In this document: piece by piece, positions 28,069-36,526 of the stretch | Position numbering within the stretch: the first letter of the stretch is position 1 | How the letters are laid out: each line of letters starts with the position of its first letter | From: Bacteroidales bacterium | Lineage (GTDB): Bacteria; Bacteroidota; Bacteroidia; Bacteroidales; Bacteroidaceae | Assembly (NCBI GenBank): GCA_012517855.1 | Contig: JAAYUD010000100.1 | Coordinates: 30,959-94,958 of the forward strand | Length of the DNA stretch: 64,000 nt | Reading direction: 5' to 3' | Position numbers and translations under genes: made by a program | Notes under the pieces: model-generated | What the model saw: the letters and a program-made list of their open reading frames with translations, nothing else | Told to the model about the DNA's origin: nothing | Database searches by the model: none

Positions 28069-28410
28069 TGCATTTTTAGGTAATTCTTTTACTGCATATG
28101 CCGAACGGGCAGGGTAGCTGCCATTGAAGTATTTGGCATAAACGGTATTCATATCGCCAAAGAGTGACATGTCGGCAAGATAAACGGTTGTCTTTACGAT
28201 ATTGTCCATTGTAAGACCTGCTGCTTCAAGCACATGTTTTACATTATCGAGTGATTGAGTTGCTTGTGCGGTTATGCCTTCGGCCATTTCACCTGTAGCA
28301 GCATTAATAGGTAGTTGTCCCGAAACAAATACGAAACCATTGGCTTCGATAGCTTGACTATAGGGGCCGATAGCGCCTGGAGCCTTTTCACTGCAAATTA
28401 CTTTTTTCAT
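28036..28410 (-). CDS. ridA: RidA family reactive intermediate deaminase
   Basis: This enzyme hydrolyses reactive enamine/imine intermediates released by PLP enzymes. The 124-residue protein shows the family core: GPYSQAIEANGFVFVSGQLP near residue 15, NVKHVLEAAG, VKTTVYLADM, and the active-site arginine in YPARSAYAV. The length is typical. The last 33 bp are also the end of folC read from the opposite strand. Confidence 0.94.
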   Translation of the reverse strand: MKKVICSEKAPGAIGPYSQAIEANGFVFVSGQLPINAATGEMAEGITAQATQSLDNVKHVLEAAGLTMDNIVKTTVYLADMSLFGDMNTVYAKYFNGSYPARSAYAVKELPKNALVEIECFAAR

Positions 28411-28471
28411 TTTGTTGATTTTTTAGTTATCTATAGATATTATTAGCTCTATAAGTTTTATTTATAATGTT

Positions 28472-30184
28472 TTACTTGCAATACTTGTCAATCATTGCTT
28501 GTGCGTTTTCATCACCTAGTTCTTTGGCTTTAGCAAAGTTGGCACATGCTTCTTCTTTTTTCTTCTGCTCTATTTGGCATAGCCCAAGAATACGATAAAC
28601 TTCGGCATATTTCGAATCTATCTTAATGGCGTCTTGAAGTTGTTTGACTGCTGTATCCACTCTGCCTACGCGTAGATTCATAGCTCCTTGTTCAACTCTA
28701 TAGAGCATCTCTTTTGGGTTATGATCGATTGCTGCTTGAATGTCATCTAATGCCTGTTGATACTGTTTTGCTTTGTTGGCTGCTTGTTCGCGATAATAGT
28801 AGAATAGATCGTTTACATTGCCGTTTACTGCATCATAGTAGGTGTTGTAGTCTAAAAGAGCCTGGCGGAACATGCCTGCATCCATATATATTTGTCCCCG
28901 AGCGAATACGTATGCCGCAGCATCACGAGTGATGGGCTTAGGGCATAGATTGATGCAACTGTCCATCATTGCAACTATTTCTTTCTGATCGGATTTCAGC
29001 ATTTGCATTGTTAGAACTGTGCTATAGTAGGATGCTGCAGAAGCAATGTTGCTCTTGTTTACTTTTTGAAAAGAAATCAAGGCGTCATTGTAGTTCTTCT
29101 GTGCAAAAAGAAGATCGCCTTCTGTCTGTGTGTAAATCGGTAGCGGGTTGATTGATATCGCTTCGCGGATATCGCTTATCGCTTTATCGAGCGTCCACTC
29201 TTTGTAGGGAGTCTGATGTGTTGTTTGCAAGTACTGAAAGATCAACTTTGCTGTATTGTACAGCGCATCATCACGGTGTTGAGCTACTTTAAGGGCCGAA
29301 GCTAAGTCCTTATCGGCAGCGGCTATCAAAGAACCGTCTTTATCGGTTCTAACTTCATTTTCGGCACGTTTAAGATATCCATCTGCACTATTGGGAAACT
29401 TTGAAACGAAATCGTTAAGTAATTCAGTATATTCTTCATTGGACATAATAGAAGAAGACATGTATAGGCTGACCAATGCTTGGCTTTCTTCATCGGGAAG
29501 ATCTTTTTTGATGCCTATTGCTTTCAGGTTCGCATCGTTTGAACCAAGTATACCAATCGATAGAGATGAACCAAAGGTGGCATCCAATCCATAGCTAATT
29601 GTTTTGTCGCTTGTCGATTTTTGTGCAAGAGCGATAACTTCGCCTTCACTATTGGCAATAGGGCAACTTACCATTTTGTCGTCCAAATTGTATGATAGAG
29701 TGTAATAGTTATATTTGGATTCAACTTTTGTGATTGCATTGACTTTGCCTGATGTTACAGAGCGGCTCTTCTGCGTAGAATAGGGTATGAGGTAAACATC
29801 ATTCCCGACGCTGCCTGCACTAGCCAATGATAACGCATTGACAGATTTGGCGATACCTACACGAAATTTGATAACGTCGTACAAGTCATTGGCACCCATT
29901 ATTAAGGTTACGGGGTATTGTTTTCCATCACTCATAACGACAACGGCCCGTTTAGCACCTTTGAAAGTGGTATAATCGGAAAGAGCAATACCATCAGAGC
30001 TGATGAAGAAGCCGTTTCCATTGTTTAGAATCTTATCTTGATTATCATAAGTGATAATAGAAAAGACAGCTCTTTCTGCCTTTTCGAGCCATTTAGGATT
30101 ATTTTCCGAACTAATTGTCTGTATAGTGAATATACTCAGAAAAAAGATAAAAAATAGTTTTGTTTTCATTATTCTTGTAGTCAT
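28472..30184 (-). CDS. Secreted trypsin-like pseudoprotease with TPR repeats
   Basis: The 570-residue protein has a signal peptide (hydrophobic residues 9-24), an HtrA/trypsin-like fold at about residues 32-215, and tetratricopeptide repeats from about residue 265 to the end. Aligned with the DegP in this window, the catalytic His is replaced by Thr72 (GIALSDYTTFKGA), Asp103 is kept, and the Ser position is Val172 (MVSCPIANSEGEV). It is therefore probably a binding or scaffold protein of the periplasm. The start ATG overlaps the rlmB stop as ATGA, indicating translational coupling at the end of the dnaN-to-rlmB run. Confidence 0.8.
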   Translation of the reverse strand: MTTRIMKTKLFFIFFLSIFTIQTISSENNPKWLEKAERAVFSIITYDNQDKILNNGNGFFISSDGIALSDYTTFKGAKRAVVVMSDGKQYPVTLIMGANDLYDVIKFRVGIAKSVNALSLASAGSVGNDVYLIPYSTQKSRSVTSGKVNAITKVESKYNYYTLSYNLDDKMVSCPIANSEGEVIALAQKSTSDKTISYGLDATFGSSLSIGILGSNDANLKAIGIKKDLPDEESQALVSLYMSSSIMSNEEYTELLNDFVSKFPNSADGYLKRAENEVRTDKDGSLIAAADKDLASALKVAQHRDDALYNTAKLIFQYLQTTHQTPYKEWTLDKAISDIREAISINPLPIYTQTEGDLLFAQKNYNDALISFQKVNKSNIASAASYYSTVLTMQMLKSDQKEIVAMMDSCINLCPKPITRDAAAYVFARGQIYMDAGMFRQALLDYNTYYDAVNGNVNDLFYYYREQAANKAKQYQQALDDIQAAIDHNPKEMLYRVEQGAMNLRVGRVDTAVKQLQDAIKIDSKYAEVYRILGLCQIEQKKKEEACANFAKAKELGDENAQAMIDKYCK

Positions 30185-30924
30185 AATTCGTTACGTTGTT
30201 TGATTGCCTCATAAATCAGGATACCTGATGCAACTGAAACATTAAGTGATTCTATCTTGCCAAGCATGGGTATTTTGACCAGCTCATCGCATTGTGCTTG
30301 TCGTTCTATAGCTACTCCGGTATCTTCAGCTCCCATAATAATACATGTCGGGACCGTATAATCAGCTTTCGAGTAGAGACGATCTCCTTTTTCGGTTGCT
30401 GCAACAATATGATAACCGCATTGTTTCAGATATTTCACCGTTTCGGTAAGGTTTGTCTCTTTGCAGACAGGCAGAGAAAGAAGTGCTCCGGCCGAAGTCT
30501 TCACTGCATCGGCATTAACAGTAACGCTGCCTTTGGCTGGAATAATAATGGCATCGACGCCGGCGCATTCGCAGGTTCGGGCAATCGCCCCAAAGTTGCG
30601 GACATCTGTAATACCGTCAAGCATTACAACAAGAGGATTCTTACCTTCTTCGAAAAGAGTCGGAACAATAGAATCAATGTGCTGATATGTGACAGCCGAA
30701 ATGAATGCGACTACTCCTTGATGATTCTTTTGGGTTATACGATTGATTCGTTCTACCGGTACTCGCTGTACAACGATAAATCGACCTTTCAATGCTTCGA
30801 ACAATTCCTTTGAAAGTTCACTTTGTAGATCACGTTTTACCAATATCTTATCTATTTCTTTGCCCGCTTCAATCGCTTCTATTACGGCTCGGACACCGAA
30901 AATCATTTCATTTTTATCTATCAT
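30181..30924 (-). CDS. rlmB: TrmH/SpoU-family 23S rRNA 2'-O-methyltransferase, RlmB-like
   Basis: A SPOUT methyltransferase, probably acting on 23S rRNA G2251. The 247-residue protein has an N-terminal substrate-binding domain (IFGVRAVIEAI) and the three knot motifs: LDGITDVRNFGAIARTCE near residue 102, IIMGAEDTGV near residue 195, and IPMLGKIESLNVSVASGI near residue 217. The target base is inferred from family membership. It follows recN by 13 bp. Confidence 0.9.
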   Translation of the reverse strand: MIDKNEMIFGVRAVIEAIEAGKEIDKILVKRDLQSELSKELFEALKGRFIVVQRVPVERINRITQKNHQGVVAFISAVTYQHIDSIVPTLFEEGKNPLVVMLDGITDVRNFGAIARTCECAGVDAIIIPAKGSVTVNADAVKTSAGALLSLPVCKETNLTETVKYLKQCGYHIVAATEKGDRLYSKADYTVPTCIIMGAEDTGVAIERQAQCDELVKIPMLGKIESLNVSVASGILIYEAIKQRNEL

Positions 30925-30937
30925 TTCTATTCTTTGT

Positions 30938-32611
30938 TTATTTGTTCTTTTCCCCGCTTTTCAATAACGTTCTTGCATTGTTCATTGCCGCATCGGTTAA
31001 TGTTGCTCCACTTAGCATGTGTGCTATTTCTTCGACACGTTGTTGGTCGGTAAGGCGTATGATATGGCTGTTTGTTGCATCGTCGTTATCTTCTTTGTAT
31101 ACTTTATAGTGCACAGATCCTCTCGATGCAATTTGAGGTAAGTGTGTAATGCTGATAACCTGTCTTCCGCCTTGTGACATTTCTTGCATAATGGTTGCCA
31201 TCTTATCGGCTATTTCGCCCGAAACACCGGTATCGATTTCGTCGAAGATGATTGTTGGCAGTTTTACAGCTCCTGCTATCATAGCTTTGACTGAAAGCAT
31301 AACACGGGCTATTTCACCTCCAGACGCTACAGATGAAATATTGTTCAGGGTCCCATTTTTGTTGGCAGAGAAAAGATATGCAACAGTGTCTTCCCCTTGT
31401 ATCCCAGGAGTTTCTTTTTTGCCTAATTCTACATTAAAGCGTATGTTGGGCATGCCAAGCGGCATTAGTCTTTCTTTCATTTGTCGTTCCACTTCTCTTG
31501 CTGCCTTATTTCTGCTTAGAGTGAGTACTTCTGCTTTAGTCTTAAGCTCTTCAAACAGCTTTGATACCCGTTTTGTTAGTTCATCAATCTGTTCGTCTGA
31601 TGAAGAAATATTATTAAGCTGTTCGCTATATTGGTGCGCAAGTTGTTGTAGCTCGGTAACAGTTTTTACCTGATGTTTTTGTTGTAGACTGTGAATTAAG
31701 TTCAATCGTTCGGTTACTTCATCAAGTCGTTCAGAATTTACTTCTATTTTCTCTTCTTCTCTATTGATCTCTTCGGCTATATCTTTTAGCTCGATGTATG
31801 AACTTTGAAGTCTTTCATACAAACTATCTGCAGAAGGAAGATAAGAGATGATGCTTTCTAGTTCCGATTTACTCTCTTTTAGTGCATAAAGAATGCCGCT
31901 TTCTTCTGAATTAAATTTGTTGTTTACTTCGAAAAAAGCTGCTTTTATTTCTTCAGCGTGAGTGAGTACATCAAATTCTTGTTGCAGATCTTCTTCTTCT
32001 CCATCGACGAGATTCGCCTTTTCCAATTCTTCTAATTGAAAACGGATGTAGTCTTCATCAATTCTATTCTTTTCGACGGATTTTTTTAGTTCTTCAAGTT
32101 CTTTTTCTGACTTTTTCCATTCATTATAGAGAACTCGGTATGCGTCCAGTTGATTTTGGTTATGCGCCAATATATCAAGTACGTTGAGTTGGAATCCTTC
32201 GGAATTGAGCAATAGATTTTGATGCTGAGAATGAATGTCTATCAGTTGTTCACCAAGAGTTTTTAGTTGCGTCAGTTGTACAGGAGTGTCGTTAATAAAT
32301 GCTCTTGTCTTACCGCTTGCCGATATTTCACGGCGGACAATGCAATCATCTTCATAGTCCAGTTCATTTTCTTCAAAGAAAGACTGCAAGTTATAGTTGG
32401 AAAGATCGAAATGTGCTTCTACTATGCAACGCTTTTCACCTTGTCTGATTGATTTGGTGTCTGCGCGTTGCCCCATAAGTAGGCCTATGGCACCGAGCAT
32501 GATGGATTTTCCGGCACCTGTTTCACCTGTTATGACAGAAAAGCCGCTTTCAAATCGGATATCGAGTTTTTCTATTAGGGCATAATTTTGGATAAACAGT
32601 GAACGGAGCAT
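30938..32611 (-). CDS. recN: DNA repair ATPase RecN
   Basis: An SMC-like protein of double-strand break repair. The 557 residues contain a Walker A motif (GETGAGKSIML near residue 30), a long coiled coil through the middle (about residues 150-380), the ABC signature SGGEIARVMLS and Walker B TIIFDEIDTGVSG near residue 450. Such N- and C-terminal ATPase halves joined by a coiled coil define the family. It is 3 bp downstream of coaBC. Confidence 0.95.
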   Translation of the reverse strand: MLRSLFIQNYALIEKLDIRFESGFSVITGETGAGKSIMLGAIGLLMGQRADTKSIRQGEKRCIVEAHFDLSNYNLQSFFEENELDYEDDCIVRREISASGKTRAFINDTPVQLTQLKTLGEQLIDIHSQHQNLLLNSEGFQLNVLDILAHNQNQLDAYRVLYNEWKKSEKELEELKKSVEKNRIDEDYIRFQLEELEKANLVDGEEEDLQQEFDVLTHAEEIKAAFFEVNNKFNSEESGILYALKESKSELESIISYLPSADSLYERLQSSYIELKDIAEEINREEEKIEVNSERLDEVTERLNLIHSLQQKHQVKTVTELQQLAHQYSEQLNNISSSDEQIDELTKRVSKLFEELKTKAEVLTLSRNKAAREVERQMKERLMPLGMPNIRFNVELGKKETPGIQGEDTVAYLFSANKNGTLNNISSVASGGEIARVMLSVKAMIAGAVKLPTIIFDEIDTGVSGEIADKMATIMQEMSQGGRQVISITHLPQIASRGSVHYKVYKEDNDDATNSHIIRLTDQQRVEEIAHMLSGATLTDAAMNNARTLLKSGEKNK

Positions 32612-32614
32612 AGG

Positions 32615-33823
32615 CTAAGGTTTATTGATTTCACGAACAAGGCGATCAATAATGTCAGTCGCCACTTCTGATTTTGATTTTAGTGGGTAACTGGTGTTGC
32701 CCTCTTTGTCTATTATCGTTATCTTATTTGTATCGCACCGAAATCCCGCCCCTTTATCTTGCAATGAATTGAGAACTATGAAATTGAAATTCTTTTTATT
32801 CAATTTATCTTTCGCATGTATCATTTCATTGTCTGTTTCGAGGGCAAAGCCTATTAAAATAGGATGTCGTGATCTTTTGTTTTTATCTTCTCCAAGGGCA
32901 GCGGCGATGTCAGTGGTCGGTTTTAATTTTAAAATTAAATTTTCTCCTTCTCTTTTGATCTTTTTATCGGCTATGTCAATAGGTGAAAAATCGGCTACAG
33001 CTGCCGAAAGAATAGCTGCATCGCACGATGGAAAAGTTTGTTGGGCTACAGAAAACATTTCAGAAGCATTTTCAATATTTATACGTTGAATGTTGTCTCT
33101 TGTAGTATGTAGTGCCGTTGGTCCCGAAATTAAAGTTACTTTTGCACCTCGGCGAGCACATTCTTCGGCAAGCGCATATCCCATTTTTCCTGAAGAATAG
33201 TTGCCAATGAAGCGGACAGGATCAATCTGCTCATAAGTGGGACCTGCTGTGATAAGTATATGTTTATCTATAAGATCTTTTTTTTCAAAGAAATCGTCAA
33301 GTATCCTTACAATGACTTCTGGCTCTTCCATGCGGCCTTTGCCTACCAAATGGCTGGCCAATTCGCCCTTTTGTGGTTCAATAATATAATTACCGCGATG
33401 GCGTAAAGTCTCTATATTGCATTGGGTAGAAGGGTGTGCATACATATCAAGATCCATAGCCGGTGCAATAAAGACAGGAGCTTTTGTTGAAAGATAACTT
33501 GTTATAAGCATATTGTCAGCAATGCCGTTTGCCATTTTTCCTATAGATGAAGCAGTTGCAGGGGCAATGAGCATTACGTCGGCCCAGAGACCCAAGTCTA
33601 CATGGCTATGCCATGTGCCGTCACGTTGAGAAAAGAATTCACTGATCACCGGTTTGCTTGTCAGAGCAGATAGGGTAATAGGGGTAATGAATTCTTTGCC
33701 CGCCGGAGTGATAACGACTTGTACTTCTGCTCCCCTTTTAATCAATTCGCGGATAATTAAGCAAGATTTATATGCAGCAATACTTCCGGTGATACCTAAT
33801 ATTATCTTTTTCCCTTTTAACAT
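32615..33823 (-). CDS. coaBC: Bifunctional phosphopantothenoylcysteine decarboxylase / synthetase
   Basis: This enzyme carries out two steps of coenzyme A synthesis. The N-terminal flavoprotein (CoaC, about residues 1-180) has ILGITGSIAAYK and APAMDLDMYAHP; the C-terminal synthetase (CoaB) has TAGPTYEQIDPVRFIGNYSS near residue 194 and the nucleotide-site region LIGFALETD. The length of 402 residues is normal. It lies between the dnaQ-like gene (7 bp) and recN (3 bp). Confidence 0.95.
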   Translation of the reverse strand: MLKGKKIILGITGSIAAYKSCLIIRELIKRGAEVQVVITPAGKEFITPITLSALTSKPVISEFFSQRDGTWHSHVDLGLWADVMLIAPATASSIGKMANGIADNMLITSYLSTKAPVFIAPAMDLDMYAHPSTQCNIETLRHRGNYIIEPQKGELASHLVGKGRMEEPEVIVRILDDFFEKKDLIDKHILITAGPTYEQIDPVRFIGNYSSGKMGYALAEECARRGAKVTLISGPTALHTTRDNIQRINIENASEMFSVAQQTFPSCDAAILSAAVADFSPIDIADKKIKREGENLILKLKPTTDIAAALGEDKNKRSRHPILIGFALETDNEMIHAKDKLNKKNFNFIVLNSLQDKGAGFRCDTNKITIIDKEGNTSYPLKSKSEVATDIIDRLVREINKP

Positions 33824-33830
33824 AAATCGT

Positions 33831-34619
33831 TTATTTTTCCCTTAGACGAATTTTGGTCAGCATCGCTTTTGTGTTCAGGGTAAAATCATTATTCATAATC
33901 CAACCGTAATATCCTGGATCTTTATGCAAGACTTCTGCTACCAATTGCCCTTTATACTTGCCAAAATTGAAAACTTCACGTTCTTGATCATCATAAATCA
34001 TACGTCCTGCATAATCAACATTCTTTGTAAAGCTAGAGTATTCGGAGAGATAGTTAATATCGTTTTTAAGATCCGGATAGAGGTCTAATTGTGCTTGTAG
34101 AACTTCATAAGTAGCTCGTGTATCTCCTTCGGCGCTGTGGGCATCTTCCAGATTTTTGTGACAATAGAATTTGTAGGCAGCCGAGAGTGTACGTTGTTCC
34201 ATTTTATGGAAAATGACTTGTACATCGATAAACTTATGCTTGCTTAAATCAACGTCTACATCTGCACGCAAGAACTCTTCGGCAAGTAGTGGCACATCAA
34301 ATCTGTTGGAATTGAATCCGGCAAAATCGCACCCTTCGATGTCTTTCCGGATTGTTTGAGCCAATTGCTTGAAAGTTGGACAGTCGGCCACGTCTTCGTC
34401 ATGGATACCATGAATAGCGGTCGATTCTTCCGGAATGTGCATTGTTTCTTCTACGCCATTTATTATTTCAATAGGTTTTACTCTATAAGTTTTAGCCTCT
34501 TCGTTACCGTTCGGATAGACTTTGAGATAACAAATTTCGATGATCTTATCTTTTATAATACTAGTGCCTGTTGTTTCCAAGTCGAAGAAAACGATCGGGT
34601 TTTTTAGATCTAATTTCAT
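33831..34619 (-). CDS. DnaQ-like 3'-5' exonuclease
   Basis: A DEDDh exonuclease, related to the proofreading subunit of DNA polymerase III. The 262-residue protein has the Exo I motif FFDLETTGTS near residue 11 with both acidic ligands, Exo II around GFNSNRFDVPLLAEEF, and the Exo III His-Asp in HSAEGDTRATYEVL. The last 55 residues (FNFGKYKGQLVAEVLHKDP onward) form an extra small domain seen in related Bacteroidota proteins. Its position next to dnaN fits a replication or repair role. Confidence 0.88.
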   Translation of the reverse strand: MKLDLKNPIVFFDLETTGTSIIKDKIIEICYLKVYPNGNEEAKTYRVKPIEIINGVEETMHIPEESTAIHGIHDEDVADCPTFKQLAQTIRKDIEGCDFAGFNSNRFDVPLLAEEFLRADVDVDLSKHKFIDVQVIFHKMEQRTLSAAYKFYCHKNLEDAHSAEGDTRATYEVLQAQLDLYPDLKNDINYLSEYSSFTKNVDYAGRMIYDDQEREVFNFGKYKGQLVAEVLHKDPGYYGWIMNNDFTLNTKAMLTKIRLREK

Positions 34620-34645
34620 AATAATATTTGTATGTGCCTTTTTAC

Positions 34646-35773
34646 TTATTCGTTTAGCATCATTGGCATTAATAGCATCAACAAATCTGAATTTTCTTCT
34701 TGTTCTTCAGGAAGGAAGACTCCTGCGCGTGACGGATCGGCCAGTTCAATACTTATTGATTCGCTCGGCATGTTATTGATAATGTCAATAAGAAACGTTG
34801 ATTTAAATCCGATACTTATAGGTTGATCCGAATATTGGCAATCCAAAGATTCTGCGGCAGAAAGTGAATAGTTTATATCTTGAGCCGAAACTTCTATTTT
34901 ATTCTGTTCGATGTGCAGTTTGATGAGGCAACTTGACATCAACGAGAAGATAGATACGCGGCGAAGGGCCCCCAAAAGAGATTGGCGGTCAACGATTACT
35001 TTACGTGGATTGTCTGCGGGGATTACAGCTCCATAGTTAGGATAGCGTCCTTCAATCTGGCGGCACATCATCCGGGAGTTGCCTACAGTAATAATAACAT
35101 TATGGCTGTCAAAGTCGAATTTTACTTCATCGTTGTTACCTTTTGCTAAAATGTTTTTCAATAATCCACATGGTTTCTTTGGAAGTATGAACGATGTTAT
35201 ACTTTCCCCATGAGTGTTTTTTATACCGTATCGAACCAGTTTATGTCCATCTGAAGCAACCATGGTAATTTTTTGATCGGTAATATCGAAGAATATACCG
35301 TTCATTATCGGGTGTAGCTCATCTTCTTCGACAGCGAAAACGGAACGGCTCATTCCATCGGAAAGGACTGTTGCATCTAATGAAAGGTGAGTGATGTTAC
35401 CTACTAGAGCTGGAGATTGTGGATATTCGTCAGCAGCTTGTCCGGTGAGATTGTATTTACCGTTTTGATAATGTACGATTACTTCATAATTACCTAGATT
35501 GATATCAAATGTAATCGGTTGCTCTGGTATCTCTTTTAGAGCATCAAGTAATGTTTTTGCTCCCACAGCTATAATACCGTCTTCTTCGGACGTATCTACT
35601 TCGATAGAGGTCACGAGAGTTGTTTCACTGTCTGAAGCAGTGATTGTCAAAGTCCCTTCTTGCAATTTGAAGAGAAAGCAATCCAAAATTGGCAAAGTGT
35701 TCTTTGAATTAATCACTCTGTTTATTGATGACAGGTGATTGAAGAGTTTCATGCTGGAAACGGTAAATTTCAT
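34646..35773 (-). CDS. dnaN: DNA polymerase III beta subunit (sliding clamp)
   Basis: The ring-shaped processivity clamp for DNA replication. The 375 residues span three repeated clamp domains; the start MKFTVSSMKLFNHLSSINRV and the C-terminal region ending LLMLLMPMMLNE match the family. It leads a seven-gene minus-strand run (dnaN, exonuclease, coaBC, recN, rlmB, pseudoprotease, ridA) with very short gaps up to the pseudoprotease. No dnaA or origin-like repeats are visible nearby, so this is not the usual dnaA-dnaN origin arrangement. Confidence 0.95.
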   Translation of the reverse strand: MKFTVSSMKLFNHLSSINRVINSKNTLPILDCFLFKLQEGTLTITASDSETTLVTSIEVDTSEEDGIIAVGAKTLLDALKEIPEQPITFDINLGNYEVIVHYQNGKYNLTGQAADEYPQSPALVGNITHLSLDATVLSDGMSRSVFAVEEDELHPIMNGIFFDITDQKITMVASDGHKLVRYGIKNTHGESITSFILPKKPCGLLKNILAKGNNDEVKFDFDSHNVIITVGNSRMMCRQIEGRYPNYGAVIPADNPRKVIVDRQSLLGALRRVSIFSLMSSCLIKLHIEQNKIEVSAQDINYSLSAAESLDCQYSDQPISIGFKSTFLIDIINNMPSESISIELADPSRAGVFLPEEQEENSDLLMLLMPMMLNE

Positions 35774-35895
35774 ATATTCTTAGTTTTAATTATTATTTTA
35801 TTATTTGCTGCAACCTTATTCCTCGCTTTAGGAGTTAGTGTGTCCTTTCTGGAGTGAAAGTTGAACGTGCTTTTTTGCAGCATATATTTAATGTA

Positions 35896-35927
35896 CAAAA
35901 TTACAAAGAAAGATTGATACGAACAAT
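35896..35927 (-). promoter_or_regulatory. Promoter for the dnaN operon
   Basis: On the minus strand: ATTG (35924-35927), 20 bp, TAATTTTG (35896-35903). It would leave a leader of about 115 nt. Confidence 0.6.
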
Positions 35928-35980
35928 GAAAAAGAGAAAGAAAACAAGGAAAGTTTTAATAAGGATTCAAAAAAAAATTG

Positions 35981-35988
35981 TATATTCG
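35981..35988 (+). promoter_or_regulatory. -7 box for the DUF3127 gene
   Basis: TATATTCG matches TAnnTTTG with one mismatch. It overlaps the upstream alternative start at 35978, supporting the ATG at 36011. Confidence 0.45.
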
Positions 35989-36010
35989 CACCAAATATAA
36001 AAAGAATATA

Positions 36011-36400
36011 ATGGACTTTCAAGGAAAAATTATTGCTGTGTTGCCTCCGCGGGAAGGTGTTGCTAAAAGTACGAATAACCCGTGGAAAGTGCAATCTTAC
36101 GTGATTGAGAACCATGATCAATTCCCACGTAAAATGTGTTTTGATGTATTTGGTGAAGATAAAATCAGTCAATTCAATATACAGATGGGCGAAGAATTGT
36201 CTGTCTCGTTTGATGTCGATGCTCATCAGTGGCAAGATCGTTGGTTTAATAGTATTCGTGCCTGGAAGGTTGATCGTGTAGCTCCCGGTGATTCTTCTGC
36301 TATCAACGATATCCCTGGATCTGCTCCGTCGGCTATTCCGTCTTCTGTACCATTTGCCGAGGATGGCAATAATGGTTCGACAGATGATCTGCCTTTTTGA
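36011..36400 (+). CDS. DUF3127 family protein with an SSB-like acidic tail
   Basis: The 129-residue protein begins MDFQGKIIAVLPPREGVAKS and has a predicted OB-like beta core to about residue 90, as in DUF3127 proteins of Bacteroidota. A Pro/Ser-rich linker follows, and the protein ends STDDLPF, very like the acidic tip of single-stranded DNA-binding proteins that recruits repair enzymes. Binding to DNA is an inference from this layout. An upstream in-frame TTG at 35978 falls within the promoter and is rejected. It is divergent from dnaN. Confidence 0.82.
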   Translation: MDFQGKIIAVLPPREGVAKSTNNPWKVQSYVIENHDQFPRKMCFDVFGEDKISQFNIQMGEELSVSFDVDAHQWQDRWFNSIRAWKVDRVAPGDSSAINDIPGSAPSAIPSSVPFAEDGNNGSTDDLPF

Positions 36401-36421
36401 TAAATAGGCTATAGATATAAC

Positions 36422-36477
36422 ACAAAAGAATCCGCGAATGTTAGAGTTTCTCTTAATACATTCGCGGATTCTTTTGT
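36422..36477. terminator. Bidirectional terminator
   Basis: A perfect 20-bp stem (36422-36441 with 36458-36477) around a 16-nt loop, flanked by an A-run on the left and T-run on the right, lies between the convergent DUF3127 and 5'-nucleotidase genes. Confidence 0.85.
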
Positions 36478-36526
36478 ATTATTATTCGTCTTGATGCGGA
36501 GTCTAAATATATAAATTCCTTGAAAT

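Noticed and set aside
34646..36010. Possible replication origin next to dnaN
   Set aside because: No dnaA gene and no cluster of DnaA-box-like words was seen; the neighbours are coaBC and recN rather than an origin set.
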